A DNA stretch of 64,000 nucleotides from assembly GCA_015680685.1 (NCBI GenBank), contig MNCI01020185.1:384239-448238 (forward strand). Reading direction: 5' to 3'. A model generated the notes under the pieces. The model made no database searches, had not been told where the DNA came from, and saw only the letters and a list, made by a program, of their open reading frames with translations. This document shows, piece after piece, positions 1 to 11,038 of this stretch. Numbering within the stretch: the stretch's first letter is position 1; every line of letters starts with the position of its first letter. Position numbers and translations under genes: made by a program. The DNA comes from Gnetum montanum (lineage: Eukaryota; Streptophyta; Gnetopsida; Gnetales; Gnetaceae).

Positions 1-283
1 GCTAGTTAATTTAGACTTAGATCTTAGTTAGAGTTAGTTTAGTTTTCTCAACCCTTTCTCCTGGTAGCATAGAAGATAAGCCGAAAATACCAAAAAAATC
101 ACATACCTCAGACTTGCTTAACCATACACCATGACACATACAAGCAAGCCTGGGAAGACAACGAACGATTAACCCCAAGTGTTTCTTGTGGCGTTAAGGC
201 ATTTAGTCTGCGGAGTTCGACCGGATCGCGAGTGCACGCTCATATTCGTATGGTGGAGTGTAGGGGTACCTCGCCACTCATCA
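1..283 (+). mobile_element. TE0: 3' end of an Athila-type LTR inserted in TE1
   Basis: The segment ends in CACTCATCA, and the RT coding frame of TE1 resumes at base 284. It aligns along its visible length with the LTR ends of TE3 (near 21496 and 13542) and, reverse complemented, with TE5 at 24052-24340, sharing the CATATTCGTATGGT and GGGGTACCTCGCCACTCATCA stretches with small changes. The rest of the LTR lies left of the window, so it is unclear whether this is a 3' LTR or a solo LTR. It keeps many CpG sites that the other copies have lost, so it looks like the youngest copy here. Confidence 0.75.
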
Positions 284-1300
284 GATGGGTTCTGGGAATA
301 CAACCAATTTAGGGTCAACCCAGAGAATCAACTCTACATGACCTTCATGACTCCCTAGGGAACCATTTGTTATACCATGATGCCATTTAGTCTAAAGAAT
401 GTTGGTGCAATGTATCAACAAGCTATGACCTATATATTTATTGACTACATGCTAGGGTTACTTAACGATTATGTTGAGGACATAGTGATAAAGTCAAAGA
501 TGGTCAATGACCATGCACATGACTTCAACTTAGTACTCCAATGATGTCTTAAATACGTGCTAAGACTTAATCCTAAGAAGTGTATCTTTGGTTTCAAAAC
601 TAGTAAGATGCTTGGCTTTATAGTATTTGAGACAAGCATATGTGTTGATCTTGATAATGTTAAAGCCATAACCAACTTGGTAGCATCAACTAACCTTAAA
701 GAGCTACATGTATTACAAGGTAGATTACAATTTATTCATAGGTTCATCTTAAGACTTACGGATAAGCTACAACCCATGCAACACTTGCTTAACAAGGGAG
801 TTCACTATGAGTGGAGTAACCAATGCTAGGAGGCCTTTGATGACATTAAGCAAGAGTTTTTCTAGCTACCCATTATGTACCCACCTCAGATGGGAAAACC
901 ATTTTACATGTACCTTGCAATCTTTGACATGTTCATAGCATCTCTACTCTATCAAAAATGAGATGATGGAGTAGAGCTACCTATTTACTACTTGAGCCAT
1001 GCATTGATAGCCTATGAGACCTGATACACAATGATTGAGAAGTATTACCTAGCCCTAGTCTTCTTCTTGAAGAAGTGAAGACACTATCTCTTTAGGAGTT
1101 AAGTCAACATCATATGTAAGGACAATGTATTGAGAGCCATAACAACAAAAATATATGAAATTAGCTGACTAGCATAGTGGAAGGTCATAATAGTTGAGTT
1201 TGACTTGCATTACATCTCCTAGGCATTAATGAAAGGCTGAGCTATAGTTGCTCAACTCACAACTTTCCCAGCTAAGAATAATGTAGCCATAGACCTTAAG
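284..1300 (+). pseudogene. TE1 (Tat-type Ty3/gypsy) RT and RNase H remnant
   Basis: The frame opens directly after the TE0 LTR with DGFWEYNQFRVNPE, an RT block, so the RT amino half has been displaced to the left. MMPFSLKNVGAMYQQAM follows, then the catalytic box read as YVEDIV, where YVDDIV is expected. LRLNPKKCIFG and LQGRLQFIHRFI match the thumb region of TE7 (59500-59700) almost residue for residue. RNase H remnants (YYLSHALIAYE) run to about 1030. Many in-frame stops, often TAG or TGA where TE7 has Gln, Trp or Arg, rule out function. TE7 is the best intact reference for this region. Confidence 0.85.
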
Positions 1301-1800
1301 TTCCCTAATGAACATGTTAACATTATCAATGAGGTACCCAAAGGTTATGAGGCCATCATGTACTTTGACAAAGCTTCCACTACCCATGGGACTAGTGTTG
1401 TTGCCATCATAATATCACCCTCTAGTGAAATCCAATTATTACGTATCATTTGTAATTTTCATGTACAAAAAATGCAACAAAATATGAAGGGTTAATTTGA
1501 GGAATGATGGTAGCTTGTAACTAAGGAATCACATGTTTAATGATTAAACATGATTCACAACTTATGGTTAACCAAGTAACTAATGTTTATGCATGTAAAG
1601 CCAAAAATTTACAATCTTATTGTGACTCAGCCAAAAAAATAATGCTACAATTTACAAATGTTGGTATCCAACATATTCCCCAAATCGAGAACACCTTAGT
1701 TGATGCCATTGTAACCTTAGCCCTAAGTGTGATGCTGGATTTGTTTATCAAGTTACCTTCCTTGACAGTGAACTATGCTCTTCCCATGAGATAGACCATT
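1301..1800 (+). pseudogene. TE1 second (archaeal-type) RNase H remnant
   Basis: The stretch MYFDKASTTHG corresponds to the first catalytic block (FDGAST) of the second RNase H in TE7. From 1540 the open segment reads HDSQLMVNQVTNVYACKAKN and then IENTLVDAIVTLAL, matching GDSQLVLNQITDVYTCKAQH and NTIMDALATLAL of TE7. A second RNase H after the normal one is a hallmark of the Tat lineage of plant Ty3/gypsy elements, so this supports the assignment of TE1. Stops interrupt the middle of the domain, near 1490-1540. Confidence 0.75.
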
Positions 1801-1899
1801 CAAGGCACATTCTATAGCCACTATTGACAATTTTCCTAAATAAGAGTAGTATGATGATATTAACTTTTACCTAATGCATGGTGAATCTCCATGGAATCT

Positions 1900-3063
1900 A
1901 ACTACCTTTCAAAAGGACACTGTACATAAACAATCAAAACAATATGTCCTAGTAGCCAATAATACATTATGTTGAAGGTCCTATGATGACATATTATTAG
2001 TGTGCTTTGGAAAAATTAAAGCTTGCATAGTCCTTGAGTAGCCTCACAAGGGCGTATGTGGAGGACACATAAGACCTAGAGCCATGGTCATAGAAATTAG
2101 ATGATTAGGATACTATTGGTCCTATATGGAAAGTGCTAGGTTGTAGAAGATTAAGTCTTGTGATACCTATTAGCATAATAACTTCATACACATGCCACCA
2201 ACTAAGTTACATACTACTAAGGTCACATTTCCATTTCAACGATGGAGAATCAACATTATTAGACCTACAACACTGAAGTCTTTTGTAGGGCATAGCTTCA
2301 TCATCACTGTAATTAAATATTTTACAAAGTGAGTTGAAGCTATTACTCTAAGGAAAATGACATCTTAACAAGTCTATCAATTCATATTAGACAACATAGT
2401 CTCGCATTTTGGTATACCCTTAATTATAGTCATAAATAGTGAACTATAGTTATGTAGCTAAGAAACATAAACCTTTTATCAACAATTAAACATTAAATAT
2501 TTCTTTTCATTACTATATAATCCACAAGACAATGGGGAAGCCAAAGCCAACAACAAAGTCATCATAATCCTCCTTAAAAAGGTGTTTAAAAATAATAGAA
2601 GCAAGTAGCATGAACAACTTATACATGCACTTTGGACCTATATGATGACATTTAGAATTGCAATTGGAGCCACCCTGTATAGCCTTATTTATGAATTTGA
2701 AGCTATTTTGCCTCTTGAATTGTAGGTGCCATCCTTAAGAGTAGCTCTATTTGATTTCATCAATGATGAGTAGAATAAGGAGCTATGTACCACTAACATC
2801 GATTTAGTGGAGGAGCAACAAATACAAATACTTACTCACATTAAATAATATTAAGAGAGGCAAAAAAAAAAAATAATTATCAGAATCTAAATAGGCTAAA
2901 AGTTAAGGAAAAAGACTTTGTCCTTAAGGTTGTTTATGAACATGTAGACAAGTTCTTAGCCAATTGGGAAGGATCTTTCTTGGTCACCAAAGCTTACGGT
3001 AATGGAGCATTTAGACTGGTAGACATGAATGAGAATGAATTGACCAATTTGGTTAATCATTCT
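1900..3063 (+). pseudogene. TE1 integrase remnant
   Basis: Recognisable blocks in order are GVCGGHIRPRAM and LGYYWSYMESA (zinc-binding amino end), FPFQRWRINIIRP (first catalytic aspartate region, here N), FGIPLIIVINSE (second aspartate block, changed), NPQDNGEAKANNK (glutamate block) and the carboxy tail FLANWEGSFLVTKAYGNGAF. All align with TE7 at 60990-62000. The frame is cut at 3063 by the LTR of TE2 and the downstream TE1 sequence resumes at 9897. Multiple stops and changes at the catalytic positions mark it as dead. Confidence 0.8.
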
Positions 3064-4079
3064 TGGAGCATGTTTACTCCATAATTAAATCAACTTCAAC
3101 ACACTACATCCCAATATTATGTGAAGATAAAACTTTTTGCTAGAAAAAAAGAAAGCTAGCTATCTTTAATTAATTTATTAAAAGATTACAATAGGGTTCA
3201 CACAACCCACAAGCATCCAAAACCTATCACACTCAACTGATATTGTATAGCATGAGGCTCTACACCACACCATGACTAATCTCAATGCAAGACATAACTA
3301 ATAAAATCTCTCCTAAAACTTGGGACTAAGATCTCAAGTCACAATTGAGATACAAGAGAATAGAACACATAGATTAACACACCACAAGTTGATCTTGGAG
3401 CTGCAATAATCAATTACACTCATTCAATCTCTCTTGCTCAACTCTCCTCTCTCAAGAACATTATCTCTCACTCATTCATGTACATGCTCTCTCTCTTTCT
3501 CATGGCTGGATACATACATAATTAAAGAGATCCAAAATCATAGGAAGCTTTCTATTTGGCTTCCTAGATGTTTTCCACAAGGATATGAAGTCTTTTAGAT
3601 GTTTCCCAATTGAAACACCATGTTAGAGCTTTTTTCCACACTGTTTGGGACATATTTGGCTTTGTTGAAATGTCTACTACAAAAATCTATCTTTCAAATG
3701 GGATGTCTACTATTTTTTTTGGGATGTCCCATCTAGTACAGGGATGTTTCAATTATTGACAAGACGTGTTAGTTGGGATGTCCCAATTTCTAATAAGACA
3801 TCCCACCTATAGGTGCCAATAAAAAAATGCTCATTTGGATGTCTAGAACCTTTGGATGCGTCCCAACCATTTCCCATGAATCTTGGAACCCCCTAGACTT
3901 GTCAAAATGAGCCCAAAACACCCCAAAACATGCCAAAACATTCAAGAATAATCATCAACAAAAATCAACATAAGGAGACACAAAAATAGGACACACTCAT
4001 TTAGGTCTTCTTCAAATATGAAACCTACAAAAATAACTTGTAAGACAAGCACAAGGGAATTAGGAGAGGTGTTCCTACA
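3064..4079 (-). repeat. TE2 3' LTR
   Basis: It aligns end to end with 8878-9896, with scattered substitutions and short indels. Shared landmarks are ATTACAATAGGGTT near 3190 and 9005, CATACATAATTA near 3515 and 9330, and AAACCTACAAAAATAACTTG near 4021 and 9838. The LTR contains several loosely repeated GGGATGTC(CC) words between 3700 and 3810. The purine-rich AAAGGTGGGAGAG on the minus strand, just before the LTR at 4086-4098, fits a polypurine tract. Confidence 0.85.
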
Positions 4080-4139
4080 CTAGCTCTCCCACCTTTCAAA
4101 ACGTAAACTCATGTGAACAAGGGAGTAGGGGTAGAAGTG

Positions 4140-4352
4140 ATTCCTCACTTAACAAGTTTGGTCTCATGAATCCATAAAACATCATCGGTAGATTGATCCT
4201 TCCAATGGATCAAATATTCATGCCTCTTGTCTCCCTAAATGATAGAAGATTTTCTTCACTTGAATATGATTGCCTTCCTCTTCATTGAAGTCTTAGAATG
4301 ATCAATAGCCCTCTTCAACTCATTGATGCTCCCCTATATGGTCTTTTCATTA
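4140..4352 (-). pseudogene. TE2 chromodomain remnant
   Basis: Read on the minus strand, 4170-4240 gives RHEYLIHWKDQSTDDVLWIH, which has the layout of a chromodomain (EYLVKWKG then W). In chromoviruses this domain follows the integrase and targets insertion to particular chromatin. Upstream of it, around 4250-4300, the frame is disturbed by stops and probably a frameshift. The domain lies where expected, between the integrase tail and the 3' LTR. Confidence 0.7.
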
Positions 4353-4353
4353 G

Positions 4354-4783
4354 CTAGTTCATGATAGTACACAAGATCTGAAATTTAAACACATAAGACA
4401 TATCAACATCACTGGGTAAATCAATCTCAAAAGCATTATCATTCATCTTAGCCTTGATTTTGAAAGACCCCATCTTCTTAGCTTTCAATTTGGAGAAGTT
4501 AACATCTATTAAGTGCTTCTTCTTCAAGTGCACGCAAACCAAGTTACCAATAACAAAATTAGGCTTTAGCTTGTCCTCATTCCTCTTTAGAACTCTTTCT
4601 TCAGACTTCTTCTCAAGATTTGATTTTACTTATGCATGGAGATCCCTCATCTCATGCACAAAATTAGCACTAAGTTGAGCTATACCATCAAAGCTCTTCA
4701 AAGTATCCACTATCTTCAAAAAAAATCCATAATTCACATCAAATGGGCCTTTGCCAATAGCAACATGAAAAGCATTATCTAAG
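4354..4783 (-). pseudogene. TE2 integrase carboxy-terminal remnant
   Basis: The minus strand reads GPFDVNYGFFLKIVDTL, then SANFVHEMRDLHA, a stop, NLVCVHLKKKHL, FSKLKAKKMGSFKI and MNDNAFEIDLPSDV. This matches the carboxy half of gypsy integrases (usually PFEIVYG, VGDLVMVHLRKERF, YSKLKPRKIGPFKI, NDNAYKIDLP). The first part (4630-4783) and second part (4354-4542) are in separate open segments. The amino-terminal and catalytic parts are missing; the sequence upstream at 4785 changes to an unrelated LTR-like insert. Confidence 0.8.
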
Positions 4784-4784
4784 G

Positions 4785-5770
4785 ATTGAGAACCTAGAAG
4801 GGGGGTTGAATAAGTTCCCCAATTTAAAATTACACCAGCCACATGGACACACTAAATTTTACGTGGTTCCACACTTAGAGGGTAGATTCCTTGCATACCT
4901 CTAGACTTTATTTCTTTTAAAATGTGGTTTAGAGGATACCATAGCCTTTATAAAGTTTGAGCTTTGCTAAGGAAAGTTTTGTCACTGCGATAAATCTCAA
5001 CTTTATAAGGTCCCAACAAGCTCAAGAGTGGTTTAAAGGATCCTACAACCTGTACAAAATAATGCTCTAGTTCAAAGTATTTTGATGTAGTAAAACAACT
5101 CAATCCCACAAGATCCCAACAATCTCTAAAAGGATGCCTTCTCGCAAGAAGCACATCAACCTCTTAGGGTAGAAAAAAAAAGAAAAATAATCATAGGGAG
5201 AGAGTGTAACTCAATTTACAAATTCTTTGTACAATGAAGCATAGTCCCACAACAAATTTAAAAAGTAATGTGACAATTCAAGTACACAAGCAAAACAACA
5301 TAATATAGACAATGATAGCTTTGATTTTTACAATGCTTGCTTAATTCTAAAGAATTTAAAGTCTTCTTATAGCACTGGAGTTTTTGAAAATACCTTAGAA
5401 TTCATTCAATGGCCATTCAACGACTAATGTAGATGTCCCCTACAAGATTGGGATGTCTCTCTAAACTTAGCCTCAATTCTAGGGAGACATATCCTTCTTT
5501 AATGGGATTTCTTTGAGGATATGTCTCCTATTTTTGAAAGAAATATTCCTATAATTGACTTCCTCTCAGCCAAGACATCTTCTATTCCTTGGAGATGTCT
5601 TCTCAACCTTTGAGCTTTAGTTCCTAAGGCTTTCTCTTGTTGATTTAGCTTCCTCTTAATCCCTGGAACATCTTCATTAGCTTGTAATATTCGTACTTTT
5701 CCATGATCTCATTTTTCCTATGAAGTCTTTCACTTTGATAGCCATGCTTCCTTGAGTCCTTGTCCATGAT
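4785..5770. mobile_element. LTR-like insert (possible solo LTR) inside TE2
   Basis: At 4785 the integrase-like sequence stops and TGAGAACCTAGAAGGGGGG begins, followed by TTTACGTGGTTCCAC near 4860. I associate such sequences with Copia-type LTR starts in plants, from memory. No open frame of note is present. The right end is not clear; the TE2 spacer frame is recognisable again from about 5777. It could instead be an ordinary part of a TE2 variant, so the call and right boundary are tentative. Confidence 0.35.
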
Positions 5771-5776
5771 GTGGAG

Positions 5777-6649
5777 CTATTGTTCTTGTCCTATAAATAG
5801 AACATCCATAACAAACATTCCTTGTACTCCATTTTCCTTAAGGTTTTGATGTACCAAAAGGCTAACATTATCATGTGAAAACTTAACATTCTTCATCTTG
5901 GTATTGGAAATTCTCTTACTCATCCTTTCTCCATCATGAAAATCATAATGTAGATTTCCTTTATGCTGTACATATGTTTTATAGCTAAGATAATTAATTT
6001 CATCAGTATCAATGTCCATATTAACATCAATTAGGATCTTCTCATAGTGACTACTACTATAGCCAAAATCATCAAGAAAATTACCATTATTAGTCTTGCT
6101 CTTATCAAAAATGGCATCCAAAGTTACATTGCTTCCATCATGCCCAACATAACTCAAAACTTCATCACAATCACCACAATGATCATGATGCTCATCATCA
6201 TAATAAAGCAAATCACTACCAAGCTGAAGAGAAAAACTAGAACCCACCACACTAGGTTCCACATAAGAGACATTACTACCATCAAAAAGATAAAGCTTAG
6301 CCTCACTCACCTCTTCATGGAATTTCTTATCCATTCTTGGTTCAACTTGATCTTTAACATGTGGCTTTTTGCTCTTATCTAAGCTTTAATTTTCAAGATT
6401 TCACATAGGAGTCTCCATCTTCAATGCTTTATCATTTTTCAAGGAATCAGTAACAACTTTTACAATCCACTTTGGAGGTACCAACTCAAAAGGTAAATTC
6501 TCCTCCATGGCTTGAACATGAGATTCTTCATCAAAGAAATCATTCTTCCACACCCCTTGGCTAGAAGACTTCCCTGTCTTCCATGAGATAGCCTCAACTT
6601 GGCAAAGAATTATCTTTCCCTTACCATAAAATATAGAACAATTATACAA
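5777..6649 (-). pseudogene. TE2 spacer coding remnant of unknown function
   Basis: Two open minus-strand stretches occur here, 6401-6649 (82 codons, with FELVPPKW near the end) and 5777-6334 (185 codons, starting MDKKFHEEVSEAKLYLFDG). They lie downstream of the protease remnant and upstream of the deleted RT region. The second is rich in Asp, His and Asn and has no domain I recognise; GHDGSNVTLDAIFDKSK is its most distinctive piece. The position suggests the protease-to-RT linker of a gypsy element or an extra spacer domain. It could be a captured sequence. Confidence 0.4.
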
Positions 6650-6969
6650 AGAGTGATTATCATACCCTCTAGTAATTCTCTTGATCCTTCTTGAAGAAGT
6701 CCCCTAATCCTTGCCACTCCCTTAGTCTTGATCTTTTACCTCCCATAACTTATGAGGTAAGAACTCTTCTTGATTAGTAACATACACCATCTTGGACTAT
6801 GAAGATCTCTTGGTCTCTTTGATGAAGCTCTTGGTTTTCTCTTCTAAAAATTTTAACTATTGAGCACTTCCTTGTTGAATAAGAGATACCTGAAAACTTC
6901 TTTTCTCATTGATCTGTACTTCACTAGATCTTTCATATTCCTTCTTGAACATCTTTGGAGAGCTCTCCT

Positions 6970-7520
6970 TGAAGCCTAGCACATTTGTAGGATATTAAAC
7001 CTATACATCATCATGGTTAGTAGCAACTATTATCATAACAACAAAACCAAAATTAGTTTCATCATTTTTCTTAATATATTTCCTCTCTCCTAGAAGGATT
7101 AAGGAAGCATTAAGTGAGCGTTGTTGCCCCACTTGTTTAACTATCATAGGAATCAAATCATGGATTTCATCAAGTCTAACTACACTCCATACATTTCTTA
7201 TTTCATCAAACTAAGAACCATTGTCAAAATTCCAAGGTCTACTAAGAATTACATCAACACAATCTATTAGAAGCATATCACATTTCAGAACATCATGGAA
7301 ACTTCTAATTTTAAATTTCAAAGTACATTGTTTTCTTACCTCTTGGGAAAATATTTAGACAACCAATGTGCCTTATAGGGTCTAGGATGAGGATGAGTTA
7401 CCAAGCCTAATCAAGCAACTACCCTAGAAGAAATAACATTTTCTTGGGCTTTCCCATTAATCAAAACATGAGTCCATTCCCCATTAAGCAAATAACTAGC
7501 CCTAATTCAAAACAACAATT
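6970..7520 (-). pseudogene. TE2 aspartic protease remnant
   Basis: On the minus strand 7420-7500 reads YLLNGEWTHVLINGKAQENV and then ARLGL-like sequence followed by HPHPRPYKAHWLSK, the usual run after the protease active site (normally DSGATHNVIS or similar). Further on, in another frame, a block equivalent to the LLGRPWQFD motif is seen as SRPWNFDNG near 7215-7250. The catalytic Asp-Ser/Thr-Gly is not preserved. Several stops and frame changes occur. The similarity is by eye only. Confidence 0.55.
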
Positions 7521-7599
7521 TTCTATTAGGATGATCTCCTCTATTAACATTCCCCATGCATGCACAAGAATTTAACATCCTTAATTTTTAGAGCATTAG

Positions 7600-8820
7600 G
7601 ATTACCTCTTTGAAGAGCTTGGCTTGATGTCTCCTTCACTTCCATGGTTTGTACATCTTTGTCCTTGGCTTCCTTGTGAAGCAGACATTCCCATTGCTTG
7701 TGTTCATATTCTTCACATTTGAAGCACTATAGTTTTGATGAGCTGCTACCTTGATCCTTCCCTTTCTTATCTTGGTCCTTTTTGGCTTTATCCTTCTCAT
7801 CATATCTTTTAGTCTTCTTGTCTTGGCTGCCCTCCTTGTCTTCAGATTTGGATTTGGATCCCTTATCAGATCTAGATCCCTTCTCCTTCCCCTTAGAAGT
7901 TTGTTTGATCCTATTTTCAAATCCTTCTAATTTCTTCTCATCCTTGAGTGCTAAATCATAAGCCTCATTAAGGGTTTGTGACCCATAAAAGGATAAATCT
8001 TGCTGGTATGCCATCTTGAGACCTTGTAAAAATATTAAAGCTTGTTCATACTTCTTCCACTTTATGTTAGCTTAATGATATAGATCACAAAATTTGATGT
8101 GAAATTCCTTGACATCCTTGTCACCTTGTGTTAGGAATTTTAACTTCATAATGGTTTCTTTTCTTTGAAAAGACTATTTAGATTTTCTCTTTAACCTGCA
8201 TTTCATCAGATCCCAATGATTATTTCATCTTTCATAACCTTAAGACTCATTTTCCCACCAAGTAGAAGTTATATCCTTTAATCTAGATTCAGAACTAGGT
8301 ACCCTCAAGTTATTTGGTATCTTTTCCAACTAAAAATGCTTCTCAAGTTCCTTTAGACAACTTGCAAAAACATTAATGCCATCTACACCATTGAAAGTCT
8401 TCAACTCTACGTATGGATTTCTTGAAGCATTTTTGAAGGCTCATGTAAGCCTTACCTCATCTTTTTCATCAAGCTTGCTTGAAGAAGTATTGAATGCCAC
8501 TGGAACACTTAGAATTTTTATTTGATGAATAGGATTACCTTCCATTGGAATCCTTGGCTAATGGTTTCCTACACTTCCATAGCTGGATTGTCCTTCCTCT
8601 TCATCCACTTCATCTCCACATAGCTATGAAACTTATTCATTCAAACATACATGCTCTTCACCATCTTAGGTGTGGATATGACTAGGATTGACATTCCTGT
8701 CTACCTTTGCACTGATTTCATCTAATCGAGCAATCATCATCTAGAAGGTAGACTTCATGATTTCCATGTTGTAATTCAGATCTTGCACCTATTTCTTCTT
8801 AGGTGTCATCTGAAATTGAT
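7600..8820 (-). pseudogene. TE2 gag remnant with CCHC zinc knuckle
   Basis: The best open part (7727-8014) starts MAYQQDLSFYGSQTLNEAYD and continues into a lysine-rich segment with many KDK and KGK steps. After one TAG stop the frame reads CFKCEEYEHKQWEC (about 7690-7735), a perfect C-X2-C-X4-H-X4-C zinc knuckle, the RNA-binding motif of gag nucleocapsid. The amino part (8050-8800) is broken by stops. In the element it comes first after the primer site, as expected. Confidence 0.75.
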
Positions 8821-8858
8821 AAAATCCTCAACCAAAATCCAAGAAATAATAAAACTAA

Positions 8859-8870
8859 GCTCCAATACCA
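8859..8870 (-). other. TE2 primer-binding site, tRNA-Met type
   Basis: The minus strand reads TGGTATTGGAGC seven bases inside the 5' LTR end. This is two changes from TGGTATCAGAGC, the initiator tRNA-Met primer site usual in chromoviruses, Copia elements and caulimovirids. It fixes the orientation of TE2 and the inner edge of the right LTR. Confidence 0.7.
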
Positions 8871-8877
8871 ATAAAGC

Positions 8878-9896
8878 TGGAGTAGGTTCACTTCATAATT
8901 AAATCATCTTCAATGTACTAAATCTTGATATTATGCAAAGATAAAACGTTTTGCTAGAAAACAAGAAAACTAGCCACCTTCAATTAATTTATTAGAAGAT
9001 TACAATAGGGTTGACATAATCCACAAGCATTGAAAACCTATCAAACTTAATCAATATTGTAGAGCATGAGGCTTTACAACCACACCATGGCTGTTCTCAA
9101 TGCAAGATACAACCAATAAAGATCTATTCCATAACTTAGGACTTAGATTTCAAGTTACAAGTAATATACAAGAGAATAGAACACATAGATCAACATACCA
9201 GAAGCTGATCTTGGATTTGCAATTACCAATTGCACTCATTCAATCTTTCTTGCTTAGGTCTTCTCTCTCAAGAATGTTATCTCTCACTCCTTTGCATACA
9301 TGCTCTCTTTCTTTCTCATGGGTGGATACATACATAATTATAGAGATTCAAAACCTTGGAAAGATTTTTATTTTCTTTCCTAGATGTTTCCCATGAGGAT
9401 CTAGAGTCTTTCAAATGTTTCCCAATCAAAATGCCACGTTAGAGATTTCTTCTTCATCGTTTGGGATGTCTCTAGCTTTGCTAAAAAATTTATTATAAAA
9501 ACCTAGCTCTCAAATGGGACATCTACTATATTTCTAGGACATTTCATTTGGTCCTTGGACATCTCAATTACTAGTGAGATGTCTTAGCTAGGACATGCCA
9601 ATTTCTAGTGAGACATCCTATTGTAGGTGCCAACACAAAAAAGCTCATTTTGATGCTTAGAACCTCCGAATGCCTCCTAACAAGTTCCCATGGATGCTAG
9701 AACATTCTAGACTTGTCAAAATGAGTCCAAAACACCCCAAAACATGCAAAAACATCATAGATTCATCATCAAAAAAAAATCAACACAAGAAGACATACAA
9801 AAGAAGGACACACTCATCCAGGTCTTCTTTAAACATGAAACCTACAAAAATAACTTGTAAGAAAAGCACAAGGGAATTGAAAGAGATGTTCCTATA
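8878..9896 (-). repeat. TE2 5' LTR
   Basis: This is the partner of 3064-4079. The inner end (8878, reading TGGAGTAGG on plus) aligns with TGGAGCATG at 3064, and the outer end TGTTCCTATA aligns with TGTTCCTACA at 4079. The two LTRs differ at many scattered positions, so the insertion is old. Sequence beyond 9896 is TE1 again. Confidence 0.85.
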
Positions 9897-11022
9897 GAAA
9901 TTTCTATCTCAAACTTTATTATATCTAATGCTAACCTATTTTCCTGTAGTCTTTCTTTGCCTATGTTTGCAGGTATGGACAAATGATTAACATTGATGAT
10001 CCATGTAGCCTACAAAAATCAAGCATATGTGACCTATTATCTCTTTTTGACATAACAGGATATTCTAAACTTTATGTAAATCTATGAAACAAAATATAGA
10101 TTTACTAGTCATAACTAATGGTGGCATGTATCTGCTTGTTATTTCATGTGGCCTTATGCAATCTCTTGTAATTACATGTATTCTTTGATTTGTTTTCTTA
10201 TCGTCCTAGAGTTGTGCTTGCAAGATGAAGCTTGATGTCATCATAGGGATGCAACCCATTGCAATAATGAGTTACCGCATGACCTCGATGCATGAGATTT
10301 GGTTAGCTTGTCTAACTGTACTAGAAGTGCTTGCCTCACATCACTTCTATTACCCCTCTTGAGTCCTAATTTTGTAGCCAAAGTACAATCTTCCTTACCC
10401 TAATAATAATGAAGACCTATGTTCAACACTCATGCACCATGACCATGTGACATCTTCTTTGACATGCTTTGCCATCAATTTTGTTGAATGTAACACATGT
10501 CATTCAATGAGAAAACAAAACAAAATCTGGCCTTTGTAATAAACCCAATGAAGGTTACATCCCTTAAAAAAATGGAAAGAAAATTGCCAAGATAACTAAG
10601 AGGCCAATAAAGCCTAAAGTGAAATGAATGACTTCCAATAAACAAAGGGGGAAGTTGAGTGACCAAAGAAATCTAAAGTTAGAGTGTTGGTTCCTCTAAG
10701 ACATCATTGAGTGACCATTAGTTTGAGCATGAAGCATGAAGATCTTTTCAACTAGTAGACCTTTCACTGCTAAACCATAACCATGATGTCCACATTTGAA
10801 ATTCCTTGTTGACCCATGTGACCATTCCCTGATAACCAATATAGCCTTTATCTCATCTAAAACTCATAACATTCCATCATGACCTTATTTCATCATCATG
10901 AGTACTCCTTGGTGTGGTTTGACAGCTATAAAAGTAAGTGTAGAGAGAGTGGATTGGTGATGAACTTGTGATGGTGTTTCAAATTTTTTGTTGATGTCTT
11001 TCGGGTCAATCCTTCAAACATC
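9897..11022 (+). other. TE1 3' untranslated region
   Basis: This stretch without a credible gene continues TE1 after TE2. GAAATTTCTATCTC continues the integrase carboxy tail, and GTCTTTCTTTGCCTATGTTTGCAG near 9950 resembles the TE7 3' UTR near 62790-62815 (TTGGAGTTATGTTTGCAG). It leads into a polypurine tract that matches that of TE7. Small open frames (for example minus 10475-10666) show no family features and are not called. Confidence 0.55.
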
Positions 11023-11036
11023 AACAAAGAGGAGCC
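11023..11036 (+). other. TE1 polypurine tract
   Basis: AACAAAGAGGAGCC lies just before CAATGAAACACC. TE7 has AACAAAGAGGGGCC at 63653-63666 at the same distance from its LTR start. In LTR retroelements this tract primes plus-strand DNA synthesis, so it marks the inner edge of the 3' LTR. Confidence 0.7.
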
Positions 11037-11038
11037 AA

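Larger units (their letters stand above)
3064..9896 (-). mobile_element. TE2: decayed chromovirus (Ty3/gypsy), minus strand, nested in TE1
   Basis: Two direct repeats of about 1.02 kb (3064-4079 and 8878-9896) bound the element. On the minus strand each begins TGTAGGAAC or a decayed form and ends CTCCA. Between them, in minus-strand order, lie a tRNA-Met-like primer site (8859-8870), gag with a zinc knuckle, protease remnants, a long spacer, an integrase tail and a chromodomain. RT, RNase H and the integrase core were not found, so the copy has an internal deletion. The element interrupts the end of the TE1 integrase frame. Clear target duplications were not found. Confidence 0.85.

Noticed and set aside
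5777-6334. Host protein-coding gene
   Set aside because: It lies inside TE2 between protease and integrase remnants and shows no introns or known domain; a spacer of the element is more likely.
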